From NCBI RefSeq assembly GCF_902497875.1, contig NZ_CABVHY010000031.1:1-64000 (forward strand): DNA of 64,000 nucleotides, in the 5' to 3' direction. Under the pieces are notes generated by a model. That model was not told where the DNA came from, searched no databases, and saw only the letters and a program-made list of their open reading frames with translations. Shown here piece by piece: positions 26,874-35,266 of the stretch. Position 1 is the stretch's first letter, and every line of letters starts with the position of its first letter. The position numbers and the translations under genes are program-made. This stretch comes from Pseudomonas fluorescens (GTDB taxonomy: Bacteria; Pseudomonadota; Gammaproteobacteria; Pseudomonadales; Pseudomonadaceae).

Positions 26874-27553
26874 GGCTCCAGGGGGACGACCAGCAGGCCG
26901 GCTTCAAGGCGGATCAGGCGTCGGCAGCGATGGGCCAGGCGTTCGTCGTGAGTCACCAGTACCAGGGTCGTGCCGCTTTCTTTGTTGAGGTCGAAGAGCA
27001 AGTCGCTGATGCGCTCGCCCGTGTGGCTGTCGAGATTGCCGGTCGGCTCATCGGCGAACAGCACGGTGGGTTGCGCGGCAAATGCACGGGCAATCGCCAC
27101 CCGTTGCTGTTCTCCACCGGAGAGCTGGCGCGGCGAGTGACTCAGGCGTTGCCCCAGGCCAACCCGTTCCAGCAGCTCCCTGGCGCGTTCGCGGGCGTCC
27201 TTGCGGCCATCCAGTTCCAGCGGCAGCATGACGTTTTCCAGGGCGTTGAGGCTGTCGAGCAGCTGGAAGGACTGGAACACGAACCCGACATGCTCGGCCC
27301 TGATCCGCGCGCGCTGATCTTCGTCGAGGATGCTCAGGGCCTGACCGGCAAGCACCACTTCGCCGCTGCTGGGCAGGTCGAGACCGGCGAGCAGGCCGAG
27401 CAGGGTGGATTTACCGGAACCGGAGGCACCGACGATGGCCAGGCTGTCGCCCTGGTTCAGTTCCAGGCTGAGTTCGTGCAGGATGGTCAGTTCACCTTCC
27501 GCGCTGGGAACCACTTTGCTAAGGTTGCGCGCTGTGAGAATGCTTGCGCCCAT
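26870..27553 (-). CDS. ABC ATPase, YbbA/LolD-like
   Basis: This 227-residue ATPase has Walker A GASGSGKST, signature LSGGEQQRVAIARAF and Walker B TVLFADEPTGNLD, the pattern of the LolD/MacB/YbbA group. The ATG at 27553 gives normal family length; upstream codons in the same frame belong to the divergent tesA region. It powers the permease encoded next. The start lies ten bases from the tesA start on the other strand. Confidence 0.9.
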   Translation of the reverse strand: MGASILTARNLSKVVPSAEGELTILHELSLELNQGDSLAIVGASGSGKSTLLGLLAGLDLPSSGEVVLAGQALSILDEDQRARIRAEHVGFVFQSFQLLDSLNALENVMLPLELDGRKDARERARELLERVGLGQRLSHSPRQLSGGEQQRVAIARAFAAQPTVLFADEPTGNLDSHTGERISDLLFDLNKESGTTLVLVTHDERLAHRCRRLIRLEAGLLVVPLEP

Positions 27554-27563
27554 GGAGAGTCCG

Positions 27564-28169
27564 ATGCGTGTGTGGTTGTTGAGTGCTGGCCTGGCCCTGA
27601 TTTGCATGGCCCAGAACGCAGCGGCGGGTACTGTCCTGATCGTTGGCGATAGTATCAGCGCGGCTTTCGGCCTGGATACCCGCTTGGGCTGGGTATCCCT
27701 GCTCGAGCAGAGGCTCAGGAGCGAAGGTTTCACCGCTAAAGTGGTCAATGCCTCCATCAGCGGTGACACCAGTGCGGGCGGCCAGGCGCGCCTGCCTGCG
27801 CTGCTTGCAGAGCATAAGCCGCAACTGGTGATCCTCGAACTGGGTGGCAATGACGGCTTGCGTGGTCAGCTGCCAACGCAATTGCAACAAAATCTTGCGT
27901 CGATGATCGACAGCTCCCGGGCCAGCGGTGCCAAAGTGCTGCTGCTCGGCATGCAGTTGCCGCCTAATTATGGTGTGCGGTACACCCAGGCTTTTGCCGA
28001 GGTCTACCGCAAGCTCGCCGAGGAGAAAAATATCCCGCTGGTACCGTTTTTTCTCGAGGGTGTGGGCGGCAACCCCGAGCTGATGCAGGCCGATGGCATT
28101 CACCCGGCGGCCGTGGCCCAGGGCAAGTTGCTGGAAAATGTCTGGCCGACGCTAAAACCGCTGCTTTGA
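27564..28169 (+). CDS. tesA: thioesterase I / lysophospholipase / arylesterase TesA
   Basis: The 201-residue protein has a signal peptide (MRVWLLSAGLALICMAQNAAA) followed by an SGNH-hydrolase fold: block I with Ser30 (VLIVGDSISAAFGL), Asn96 in GGNDGLRG and the Asp177/His180 pair in DGIHP. It hydrolyses acyl-CoA, lysophospholipid and aryl esters in the periplasm. The ATG at 27564 follows GGAGAG; a nearer-upstream ATG at 27552 adds four residues. The divergent arrangement with the YbbA-like ATPase matches E. coli. Confidence 0.94.
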   Translation: MRVWLLSAGLALICMAQNAAAGTVLIVGDSISAAFGLDTRLGWVSLLEQRLRSEGFTAKVVNASISGDTSAGGQARLPALLAEHKPQLVILELGGNDGLRGQLPTQLQQNLASMIDSSRASGAKVLLLGMQLPPNYGVRYTQAFAEVYRKLAEEKNIPLVPFFLEGVGGNPELMQADGIHPAAVAQGKLLENVWPTLKPLL

Positions 28170-28224
28170 CACTTTTCTACAAGCAATCTTTCGGCTAAGG
28201 TGGCGCCCCGATTTGGAGCCCCCG

Positions 28225-28518
28225 ATGCCGCGTCCCGCCTGGTCCCTGTTTGCCTACCAACTGATCGAGCCTGATGAACAGCTGGATCTGTTCGCCTGCC
28301 AGGAAGTCCGGGTGCATCTGGTGACGCGTCAACTGGAACTGGGCGGCTCGGCCGACCGTACGCTGTGCGGCACCTTGTTGCCGGCTCAGCCGCGCTGGTC
28401 GCCCGTCGACCGCACGGTTTTCCAGGACCAGCGCCTGTGTTCGCTGTGTCGGGCGATCCTCGAGTCGCAGAAGCGCGGCACCTCGCCGATCTGGCCGGAA
28501 TTGCGTTTCGAGCTGTAA
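28225..28518 (+). CDS. conserved small protein of unknown function with CxxC
   Basis: A 97-residue protein (MPRPAWSLFAYQLIEP...) has Cys residues in DLFACQE, TLCGTLL and a CxxC in RLCSLCRAIL, so a small metal-binding or redox site is possible. No signal peptide or membrane segment is evident. I recall a similar short gene beside tesA and oprI in other pseudomonads, which supports it being real. The ATG at 28225 follows GGAG. Function is unknown. Confidence 0.7.
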   Translation: MPRPAWSLFAYQLIEPDEQLDLFACQEVRVHLVTRQLELGGSADRTLCGTLLPAQPRWSPVDRTVFQDQRLCSLCRAILESQKRGTSPIWPELRFEL

Positions 28519-28647
28519 CCTGGCGCCTTAGGGCGCAGCCTGTACCGGCTGTGTGCAACCCGGGCCTCGTCGCCTTGGCTCCCGAAGCGGCGGTTGGCGG
28601 TGTACAATCCTTTTTTTTACCCGTTGATCATGCGAAGGATTTTCCGG

Positions 28648-29613
28648 ATGTTGCCGCGTTTTCCTGCCGTCACCCGCTGCCTGTCTCTTGCCGCACTGTG
28701 TGTTGCCGGCCCCGTTGCAGCCCTGGAGCTGCCTTTACCGCCACCGGGCGAAGATATCGTCGGTCAGGTGCAAGTGATCAAGGCCAAGTACGAAGATACC
28801 TTCGCTGACCTGGGCACGACCTACGACCTGGGCTATCTGGAAATGGTTGCGGCCAACCCGGGTGTCGACCCATGGTTGCCGGGTGCGGGCACCGAGGTGG
28901 TGCTGCCGACGCGTTTCATCCTGCCGTCGGGTCCGCGTGAAGGCATCGTGATCAACCTGGCTGAATACCGCCTGTACTACTACCCCAAAGGCCGGGACGT
29001 GGTTTACACCTTTCCGCTGGGTATCGGTCGTGAAGGCTGGGGCTCGCCGATTGCTCACACCAGTATCGTCGCCAAAACCCCCAACCCGACCTGGACCCCT
29101 CCGGCCTCGATCAAGGCCGAGCACCTTGCCGATGGCGACCCGTTGCCAAACGTCGTGCCGGCCGGTCCGGACAATCCGCTGGGGCCGTTCAAGTTCACTC
29201 TGGGCACTCCGGGTTACCTGATCCACGGTTCGAACAAGAAGTTCGGTATCGGCATGCGTACCAGCCATGGCTGCTTCCGTATGTTCAACAATAACGTGCT
29301 GGAAATGGCTGGCATGGTGCCAGTGGGCACTTCGGTGCGCATCGTCAGCGATCCGTACAAATTCGGTATCAGTGGCGGCAAGGTCTATCTGGAAGCGCAT
29401 ACGCCGCTGGATGACAGCGGTAATCCGTCGGTCGTCGACAAGCACACGGCGGTGATCAATGCCTTGCTCAAGCGCGAAGACCTGGCCAATAACGTGCGCA
29501 TGAACTGGGATGTGGTGCGTGATGTGGTGGCCGCTGAAGACGGTCTTCCAGTAGAGATTGCCGTACCGGGCAGTGCGCCCATGGTCACCAGCGTGCCGAT
29601 CGATCTGCAATAG
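28648..29613 (+). CDS. L,D-transpeptidase (YkuD family) with LysM-like domain
   Basis: This 321-residue exported protein has a signal peptide (about residues 1-25), a LysM-like cell-wall segment (MVAANPGVDPWLPGAGTEVV) and a YkuD catalytic domain with HGSNKKFGIGMRTSHGC, Cys209 being the nucleophile. It should form 3-3 peptidoglycan links or attach lipoprotein to peptidoglycan. The next gene is the lipoprotein OprI, a natural substrate, read convergently. The ATG at 28648 follows AAGGA; an in-frame ATG at 28630 is the alternative. Confidence 0.9.
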   Translation: MLPRFPAVTRCLSLAALCVAGPVAALELPLPPPGEDIVGQVQVIKAKYEDTFADLGTTYDLGYLEMVAANPGVDPWLPGAGTEVVLPTRFILPSGPREGIVINLAEYRLYYYPKGRDVVYTFPLGIGREGWGSPIAHTSIVAKTPNPTWTPPASIKAEHLADGDPLPNVVPAGPDNPLGPFKFTLGTPGYLIHGSNKKFGIGMRTSHGCFRMFNNNVLEMAGMVPVGTSVRIVSDPYKFGISGGKVYLEAHTPLDDSGNPSVVDKHTAVINALLKREDLANNVRMNWDVVRDVVAAEDGLPVEIAVPGSAPMVTSVPIDLQ

Positions 29614-29630
29614 TAACGGCTTGAAAACAG

Positions 29631-29665
29631 CCCGCCGCAGCTTGACAGCTACGGCGGGTTTTTTA
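29631..29665 (+). terminator. rho-independent terminator of the L,D-transpeptidase gene
   Basis: CCCGCCG-C-AGCT-TGAC-AGCT-A-CGGCGGG followed by six T residues, starting 18 bases after the stop codon. Confidence 0.9.
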
Positions 29666-29686
29666 TTGTCGGCAGAAATGCCGTGC

Positions 29687-29720
29687 AATAAAAAAGCCGA
29701 TCCAAGAATGGATCGGCTTG
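29687..29720 (-). terminator. rho-independent terminator of oprI
   Basis: Read on the minus strand, AAGCCGATCC-ATTCTT-GGATCGGCTT is followed by a T-tract. The perfect ten-base stem and 20-base distance from the oprI stop suit a highly expressed gene. Confidence 0.92.
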
Positions 29721-29740
29721 ATAACAATCCCGAGGGACTA

Positions 29741-29992
29741 TTACTTGCGGCTAGCTTTTTCCAGCATGCGCAGAGCACGCTCGTTAGCTTCGTCAGCAGT
29801 CTGTTGTGCTTTTTGAGCAGCAGCCAGAGCTTCATCAGCTTTACGATAGGCTTCGTCTGCACGGGCCTGGGAGCGAGCTGCTGCGTCTTCAGTAGCAGTC
29901 AGACGTGCTTCGGTTTCTTTAGAGACGCTGCTGCAACCGGTAGCCAGAACTGCGGCCAGAGCCAGAGCAGAGAATTTCAGAACGTTGTTCAT
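29741..29992 (-). CDS. oprI: major outer-membrane lipoprotein OprI (Lpp family)
   Basis: The 83-residue precursor starts MNNVLKFSALALAAVLATGC, a lipoprotein signal whose lipobox (ATGC) makes Cys20 the lipidated residue, after which come heptad-type helical repeats rich in Ala (ARSQARADEAYRKADEAL) and a C-terminal Lys as in Lpp. It forms a coiled coil anchoring the outer membrane, with the C-terminal Lys free for linkage to peptidoglycan. Length equals that of P. aeruginosa OprI as I recall it. The start at 29992 follows AAGGGGA; an in-frame ATG five codons upstream would spoil the signal peptide. Confidence 0.95.
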   Translation of the reverse strand: MNNVLKFSALALAAVLATGCSSVSKETEARLTATEDAAARSQARADEAYRKADEALAAAQKAQQTADEANERALRMLEKASRK

Positions 29993-30333
29993 CGTGTTCC
30001 CCTTCAAGGACTTTCTATTAGTAGCGATCTCCTCAGAGTGAGGAAATAGCCGGCGTACATACTACCCATTACTTGTAGTAAGTAAACTGAGTTGGCGCAA
30101 GAAGCAGTAAAAATTCTAAGCCCTGATTCTTTTTCGAGCAACTATTCATTAATCTGTATAAAAAGTATGCAGCTGTGAGGCCCGCGCTGGGCGAGCCGCT
30201 ACTATGTCTAGCATAAGCTGGCGCTGCTGTCCGGGGTTGTTTCAGATTGTTGATGAAAGTCGGTCTTTATTGATCGGTCTACACTTTTGTTCGGAATCTG
30301 CGGGGCGCTTCACGTATCTTTGTTCCTGTAGAG
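29993..30333. other. intergenic: oprI leader and promoter region
   Basis: No gene is seen. On the minus strand TTTACT and TAGTAT separated by 16 bases (around 30060-30088) could be the oprI promoter, giving a leader of about 60 bases. The remainder is A+T-rich with no clear repeat. Confidence 0.4.
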
Positions 30334-30597
30334 GTGACTTTAAGAAGGGGCGTTCGTCTTAAGACTCAACATCCGGCAATGCAGGCTGTCGACCAGGCAA
30401 TCCCGGGTCGGGTCGCCTCTACGCGTACCGCGCTGTACCCCCGGGAGCTACTCGATGACGAGCGCGCCTTGAGCAATTTCAGCAATAGTGCCTACTATTT
30501 GAAACGTGCTCGGCTGTGCGAGATCGGTAAGCTCTTCTCGGTGTCCAGACAGGCACGGGGTGGCGTAGATGTTCCTTCGCCGGAAAAACATCGGTAA
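30334..30597 (+). CDS. possible small hypothetical protein
   Basis: An ORF of 87 codons from GTG 30334, or 72 from ATG 30379, ends at 30597. The protein contains NFSNSAYYLKRARLCEIGKLF and a basic tail. I do not recognise it and see no signal peptide, membrane segment or known motif. No convincing ribosome-binding site precedes either start. It overlaps no other good gene and stops 37 bases before the acetyltransferase start, so it could be a leader ORF, a genuine small gene, or chance. Confidence 0.35.
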   Translation: MTLRRGVRLKTQHPAMQAVDQAIPGRVASTRTALYPRELLDDERALSNFSNSAYYLKRARLCEIGKLFSVSRQARGGVDVPSPEKHR

Positions 30598-30634
30598 GGT
30601 AGGGGTCAGAATTCAAGACCCGCGAGGAGTAGTG

Positions 30635-30916
30635 ATGAGCGAGGCGTTGTCCATCCACCATGACCAGGCCGGTCATCAGTTCGAGACCAGTGTGGACGGT
30701 CATCGTGCCTACCTGACCTATATGGACCTGGGTAAGCAGACCCTGGACATCTATCGGACGTTCGTGCCCAACGCCCTGCGTGGTCGCGGAATAGCGGCTG
30801 CGCTGACCGAGCAGGCTCTCGAGTACGCGGAGCAAATGGGCTACACAGTGATTCCGTCGTGCTCCTATGTGGAACGCTACATGGAGCGTCACCAGCGGCA
30901 TGCCGCGAAACTCTGA
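30635..30916 (+). CDS. small GNAT-family N-acetyltransferase (NATD1/YidJ-like)
   Basis: This 93-residue protein is the length of the minimal GNAT_acetyltr_2/NATD1 group. It has the acyl-CoA-binding turn LRGRGIAAALTEQALEYA and the C-terminal PSCSYVERYMERH that is typical of the group. The ATG at 30635 follows GAGGAGTAG. The acceptor substrate is unknown for this group. It is a single-gene unit followed by a terminator. Confidence 0.85.
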   Translation: MSEALSIHHDQAGHQFETSVDGHRAYLTYMDLGKQTLDIYRTFVPNALRGRGIAAALTEQALEYAEQMGYTVIPSCSYVERYMERHQRHAAKL

Positions 30917-31003
30917 TCCGGCATGCCGGTAATCCCGGGCTTGTCCGGCATTGTGGTTTATCTGAGCGTAGCGGCCTGTGATCCAGGGTCATTGATCTAT
31001 AAA

Positions 31004-31034
31004 GCGCCCCGAGCCTTGTTGGCCCGGGGCGTTT
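31004..31034 (+). terminator. rho-independent terminator after the acetyltransferase gene
   Basis: GCGCCCCGAGCC-TTGTT-GGCCCGGGGCG followed by TTTTG; one mismatch in the stem. The rest of the 400-base gap up to 31318 shows no gene or clear repeat. Confidence 0.8.
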
Positions 31035-31318
31035 TGTCATGAAAAAATGCCTCGCCCTCGCCAGCGTTTGAATCAGGGCGTCGCTATACCACCCGGCAGG
31101 TCGGCAAAAATGGCCTGCACCCATCTCCAGAGAGTCTGGGCGATTTTTCGCGCCACGGCGCTGCCGGATCGACCTCGACCATCCTGAAAACGACGTTAGC
31201 GTAGCTTTTTGCCATTATTCAGACGCCAGAGACTTGTGCTCAAGGGCAGCCCATTGCGAATCTGCATGACTAGAAAATGGCCTTTGCGCCATTGGGCATT
31301 GGATGGGGATTGAGCGCA

Positions 31319-33286
31319 ATGATTTCGGCCGTGCAAGGACGTTTTGCCAACCTCGGTATGGCGAAAAAACTGGGAGTCGGGTTTGTTCTGGTGTTGCTGC
31401 TGACGGCAGTGGTGGCGGCCATCGGCGTATGGTCCCTGCAAACCATCAGTCAGCGCTTCGATGGCCTCAAGCAAATGTCAGCGCTCAATAGCAGCCTGCT
31501 TAAAGTGCGCTTGCTGGAGCAGGATTATGCCTTGCATGGCGATCCGAAAACCGTCGATGCCTTACACGAAGGCGTTGATGGTCTGATCGCGCTGGCGACG
31601 CAACTCAAGGCGCAATCGACCGCCAATGTGCCGGTGATGAACGATGTCGAGCAAGCGCTTGGCGCCTATAGAAAAAGTTTCGATGAGTTCGTCGAGCTGG
31701 CCCAGGCCAAGGACCTGGCGCTGGAAATGGCCAGCTGGTCGGTTTCCAGTGTCGCTAACAACCTCGATGTGCTCCAGGCCGGTCTGGCCGATGATGGCAC
31801 CTACACGCTGAAGGAATCCCAGGGCAAGGAGGGCGCTGAGTTTATCGAACAGGCCAATCAGGTCAGTCAGGTCTCCCGGCTGATGCTGCAGGCTATGAAT
31901 GAAGCACGGGTGCGTCTGGACCAGAGCCGCAAGGGCGAGGACGAGAGTGCAGGACAAGGCAAGATCGAACAGGCCGAGCAGGCGCTGGCTCAGGCCGAGC
32001 AGCTCAAGACGGCGGTCAAGGATGCGGGGTATCAGACTGTCCTCAACGAAGTGGCCGGACATATCGCCAGTTTCAGCGAAAAGCTGGGCGAGTACACCGG
32101 TTTGCTGGCGCAAGAGAAACAGGTCTACCTGCAACTGCATGAGCGCGCCGCACAAGTGGTCGAGCGGGTCGATCAGGCGTATGCGGCTGAAGACCGGTCG
32201 ATGCAGGTGGAGCTTAAAAACAACTCGATGCTGATTGTCGGCTCGTCGGCTCTGGCGCTGCTGGTCGGATTGATCGCCGCCTGGGTGATCACCCGGTTGA
32301 TCGTTGCGCCGCTGCGTAGCGTCATTCATGTCGCGCAACAAATAGCAGCGGGGGATCTCAGCGCGACGGTCGAGGTCACCCGACGTGACGAAATCGGCCA
32401 ACTGATGCTGGCGATGCAGCAAATGGGTGCGGGGCTCAGCAGCATTGTCAGCGGCTTGCAGGCCGGCATCGAGCAGTTGGCGAACTCTGCCCAGTCGCTG
32501 TCGGCGGTGACCGAACAAACCAATCTCGAAGTCAGCAGCCAGAAAGAAGAAACCGACCAGGTCGCTACCGCGATGAACCAGATGACTGCCACTGTGCATG
32601 ATGTGGCACGCAACGCCGAAGAGGCCGCGCAGGCAGCCCAGAAGGCCGACGACAAGGTTGAGAGTGGTCAGCAGGTGGTCCGCCAGAGTATGCAGCGCAT
32701 AGAGCAGCTGGCGGATTCGGCCACCTCGGCCAGCACCAGCATCGAAAGCCTCAGTGCGGAAATTCAAAACATCGGCACCGTGCTTGGGGTTATCAAGAGC
32801 GTGGCCGAGCAAACCAACCTGCTGGCGCTCAACGCGGCCATCGAAGCGGCGCGTGCGGGTGAGCAGGGCAGGGGCTTTGCGGTGGTGGCTGACGAGGTCC
32901 GAGCGCTGGCCAAGCGTACTCAGCAATCGACCGAGGAAATCGAGCGGCTGGTGAGCGCCTTGCGCTCGGCGGCGCAGGCTTCGGTGCAGCAAATCCAGAG
33001 CAGCGGCGAGCTGGTCAAACTGGCGGTCAGCGATGCTTTGCAGACCGAAAGCGCGCTGGGCAGCATTGCCGCGGCAGTGTCGATGATCCAGCAGATGAAC
33101 CAGCAGATCGCGGCAGCTGCCGAAGAGCAAAGCTCAGTGGCCGAAGAGATCAACCGCAGCGTGACCAGCATCCGCGCCAGTGCCGATCAATCGTCCCTGG
33201 CGATGCAGGGCAACGCCGCATCCAGTGTCGAACTGGCACAGTTGGGGGCAGAGCTGAAAGGGATGGTCGGGCATTTCCGGTTGTAG
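31319..33286 (+). CDS. methyl-accepting chemotaxis protein, HBM-type sensor
   Basis: This 655-residue chemoreceptor has TM1 at about 17-38, a large all-helical periplasmic domain of about 260 residues (the size and ALNSSLLKVRLLEQDYAL start suggest a helical bimodular, HBM, domain), TM2 at about 303-325 and a HAMP domain to about 380. The cytoplasmic coiled coil carries the conserved tip near 496-538 (NLLALNAAIEAARAGEQGRG). The C-terminus GHFRL is not a CheR-binding pentapeptide. HBM receptors such as McpS sense organic acids, but the ligand here cannot be read. The ATG at 31319 follows GGGGA. It is a stand-alone gene. Confidence 0.9.
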   Translation: MISAVQGRFANLGMAKKLGVGFVLVLLLTAVVAAIGVWSLQTISQRFDGLKQMSALNSSLLKVRLLEQDYALHGDPKTVDALHEGVDGLIALATQLKAQSTANVPVMNDVEQALGAYRKSFDEFVELAQAKDLALEMASWSVSSVANNLDVLQAGLADDGTYTLKESQGKEGAEFIEQANQVSQVSRLMLQAMNEARVRLDQSRKGEDESAGQGKIEQAEQALAQAEQLKTAVKDAGYQTVLNEVAGHIASFSEKLGEYTGLLAQEKQVYLQLHERAAQVVERVDQAYAAEDRSMQVELKNNSMLIVGSSALALLVGLIAAWVITRLIVAPLRSVIHVAQQIAAGDLSATVEVTRRDEIGQLMLAMQQMGAGLSSIVSGLQAGIEQLANSAQSLSAVTEQTNLEVSSQKEETDQVATAMNQMTATVHDVARNAEEAAQAAQKADDKVESGQQVVRQSMQRIEQLADSATSASTSIESLSAEIQNIGTVLGVIKSVAEQTNLLALNAAIEAARAGEQGRGFAVVADEVRALAKRTQQSTEEIERLVSALRSAAQASVQQIQSSGELVKLAVSDALQTESALGSIAAAVSMIQQMNQQIAAAAEEQSSVAEEINRSVTSIRASADQSSLAMQGNAASSVELAQLGAELKGMVGHFRL

Positions 33287-33339
33287 GGTGCGAGCTTTGG
33301 ATTAGGGTAGGAGCAGTCATTCAAGACATTACGCGAACC

Positions 33340-33485
33340 GTAGCAGCTGCCGAAGGCTGCGTTCGGCTGCGCAGCAGTCGTAAAATCAGGCACTTCGGTA
33401 TTCCAGACAAGCCGTGCAGGCAGGATTTGCGACTGCTTCGCCCGAACGCGGACCGAGCCGAACGCAGGCTTAGCCAGCTGCTACG
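33340..33485. repeat. REPIN-like inverted pair
   Basis: GTAGCAGCTG at 33340-33349 faces CAGCTGCTAC at 33475-33484; inner CTGCGTTCGGCTGCGCAG and CGAACGCGGACCGAGCCGAACGCAGG segments add nested pairing. A partial GTAGGAGCAGTC unit lies just upstream at 33307. It fills the gap between the chemoreceptor and the next minus-strand gene. Confidence 0.6.
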
Positions 33486-33571
33486 ACATCAGGGTTTGCT
33501 CGCGATATAGGTAGTCCGGTCACGCAGTCGCCGCTAGCCGCACGAATGGCTCGCGCGGCGAGCTGCACCGC

Positions 33572-34342
33572 TTAGTCGTATATCGCTTTCTTCTTCCAGT
33601 CAGCATCGGCCTCAACGGTCTTCAAACCTTCAGACAGCTCGTTGACTTCATCTTCCGCCGGCTGGATGTTGGTCAGTACCATCGAGTTGGCTCGCGCCAG
33701 CAGTTTCTCCAGGTACTTGAGTTGCTCGGAGTAAACCACCGGATCCGGCTGTTTGCGCAAGTACTGCACGCCACGTTCGAACGCCAGGCGTGCCTGGCCA
33801 GGTTGTTCCTGTTGCAGGGCGTGTTGTCCGAGGTTGTTGAAGAATTCGATATGCAGCAGTACCAGAATGTGACGAATCTCTTTGACCCAGTGCTTGGCCT
33901 CGTTGGTTGGCAGAAAACCATCTTGTGCCGCCCGAGTTACCTGGCCGTGCAAGGCCTCCAATAGAAAGCGTACATCCTTGGCCTTGGCTTCAGTCTGGAT
34001 CGGTGCCGGCGGATTGTTGACCGGGATCGACTCGCCCTGGGCGATCAGCGCATTGAGTTCGGCTACCCGCGCCTTTGCAGACGCGTCGGACTTGTTCAGG
34101 TGCAGCAAACGCTGAGTGACATTAAGTTCCAGGCGGGTCAGCAGCAGCTTGAGCGCCGGCGTCATAAACTGACCGGGGAAGGTCTCGGTGATTTCCCCGC
34201 AACGGCGCAGGCGATCATTGAGTTCGACCTTGGTGCGGGCCTTTTCCAATTTGTTGTTTTCCACCACATGGTTCATGTAGCCAATGGCGATCAGTATTAC
34301 GATCCCGGCTATTACTAGCAGGGTGATCATGAGTGGTGTCAC
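33572..34342 (-). CDS. conserved membrane-anchored protein of unknown function
   Basis: A 256-residue protein has one N-terminal membrane helix (MITLLVIAGIVILIAIGYM) followed by an acidic/basic helical cytoplasmic domain (HLNKSDASAKARVAEL; a TPR-like AFERGVQYLRKQ near residue 190). It appears to be a conserved pseudomonad protein without a known role. The GTG at 34342 is preceded by AGAGG at good spacing; an ATG at 34330 is the alternative. Its upstream gap toward the tRNA promoter shows nothing else. Confidence 0.75.
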   Translation of the reverse strand: MTPLMITLLVIAGIVILIAIGYMNHVVENNKLEKARTKVELNDRLRRCGEITETFPGQFMTPALKLLLTRLELNVTQRLLHLNKSDASAKARVAELNALIAQGESIPVNNPPAPIQTEAKAKDVRFLLEALHGQVTRAAQDGFLPTNEAKHWVKEIRHILVLLHIEFFNNLGQHALQQEQPGQARLAFERGVQYLRKQPDPVVYSEQLKYLEKLLARANSMVLTNIQPAEDEVNELSEGLKTVEADADWKKKAIYD

Positions 34343-34617
34343 CGTTAAGACCTCTTTATAGGGTTCGCGTGCAAGTCGAGTGTAGTGGCTATGTATATAA
34401 GCGCATAGGTTCGTGCGACGAGTTGAGCCGAACCGAGCCTTGCGCGGGGTTGGGGTTTCGTTTTGTATGGGTACAGATTGCCATCATCCGTGGGCATGGA
34501 CTATAGCGTCTTGTCAGGTGTCGGAATACAGGCGCCAGATCCTGGACGCCGCAATGCCTGAAACGGCGCTCTAAAGGGTAGCGAAGTCATTGATTTAAAT
34601 AAATTTATATCTGGGGG

Positions 34618-34646
34618 TTGACGACCTCCCAATCCATCCATAGAAT
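34618..34646 (+). promoter_or_regulatory. sigma-70 promoter of the tRNA cluster
   Basis: TTGACG at 34618-34623 and TAGAAT at 34641-34646 are separated by 17 bases, followed by GCGCGCC, a G+C-rich discriminator typical of stringently controlled stable-RNA promoters. An A+T-rich stretch (TTAAATAAATTTATAT) lies just upstream like an UP element. Confidence 0.85.
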
Positions 34647-34708
34647 GCGCGCCACTTACAGCGTAAAGCACACAGCGAAACGCAGTAAGTAGTGAATGTT
34701 GTACGTGT

Positions 34709-34784
34709 GTCCCCTTCGTCTAGTGGCCTAGGACACCGCCCTTTCACGGCGGTAACAGGGGTTCGAGTCCCCTAGGGGACGCCA
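34709..34784 (+). tRNA. tRNA-Glu (anticodon TTC), copy 1
   Basis: A 76-base cloverleaf with acceptor arms GTCCCCT/AGGGGAC, anticodon loop CTTTCAC (anticodon TTC), T-loop GGTTCGAGTCC and encoded CCA. It is the first gene after the promoter. Confidence 0.98.
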
Positions 34785-34786
34785 AT

Positions 34787-34862
<76 letters not shown>

Positions 34863-34966
34863 ATTTTAAACAGCGTTGCTTTCGGGCAGGGCTGAGTGAA
34901 ACCAGAACCAAATCTTCGGATGCGGATCTGGGCTCCGAAACACACACCATGTGTTCCGGATAGCGT

Positions 34967-35042
34967 GTCCCCTTCGTCTAGTGGCCTAGGACACCGCCCT
35001 TTCACGGCGGTAACAGGGGTTCGAGTCCCCTAGGGGACGCCA
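34967..35042 (+). tRNA. tRNA-Glu (anticodon TTC), copy 2
   Basis: Identical in sequence to the copy at 34709-34784. It follows a 104-base spacer with no promoter of comparable quality, so it is probably processed from the same precursor. Confidence 0.98.
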
Positions 35043-35045
35043 TTT

Positions 35046-35121
<76 letters not shown>

Positions 35122-35129
35122 TTTTTACA

Positions 35130-35160
35130 AAAACGCCGCTCTCTGAGCGGCGTTTTTGTG
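35130..35160 (+). terminator. rho-independent terminator of the tRNA cluster
   Basis: ACGCCGCTC-TCT-GAGCGGCGT with a following T-tract (TTTTTG), nine bases after the last tRNA. Confidence 0.93.
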
Positions 35161-35197
35161 TGTGCGTAATTTTGCTCCCGGTTTGAACAAGACACTA

Positions 35198-35232
35198 TAA
35201 AAAAGCCCGCCAGTTATGCTGAGCGGGCCTTT
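35198..35232 (-). terminator. terminator of the minus-strand LysR gene
   Basis: On the minus strand GCCCGC-T-CAG-CATAA-CTG-GCGGGC is followed by TTTTTTA. A short CCTTTT on the other side makes it weakly bidirectional. Confidence 0.85.
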
Positions 35233-35266
35233 TGCGTTGTAAGCGTGGCGAGCGCAGGTTTCAACC

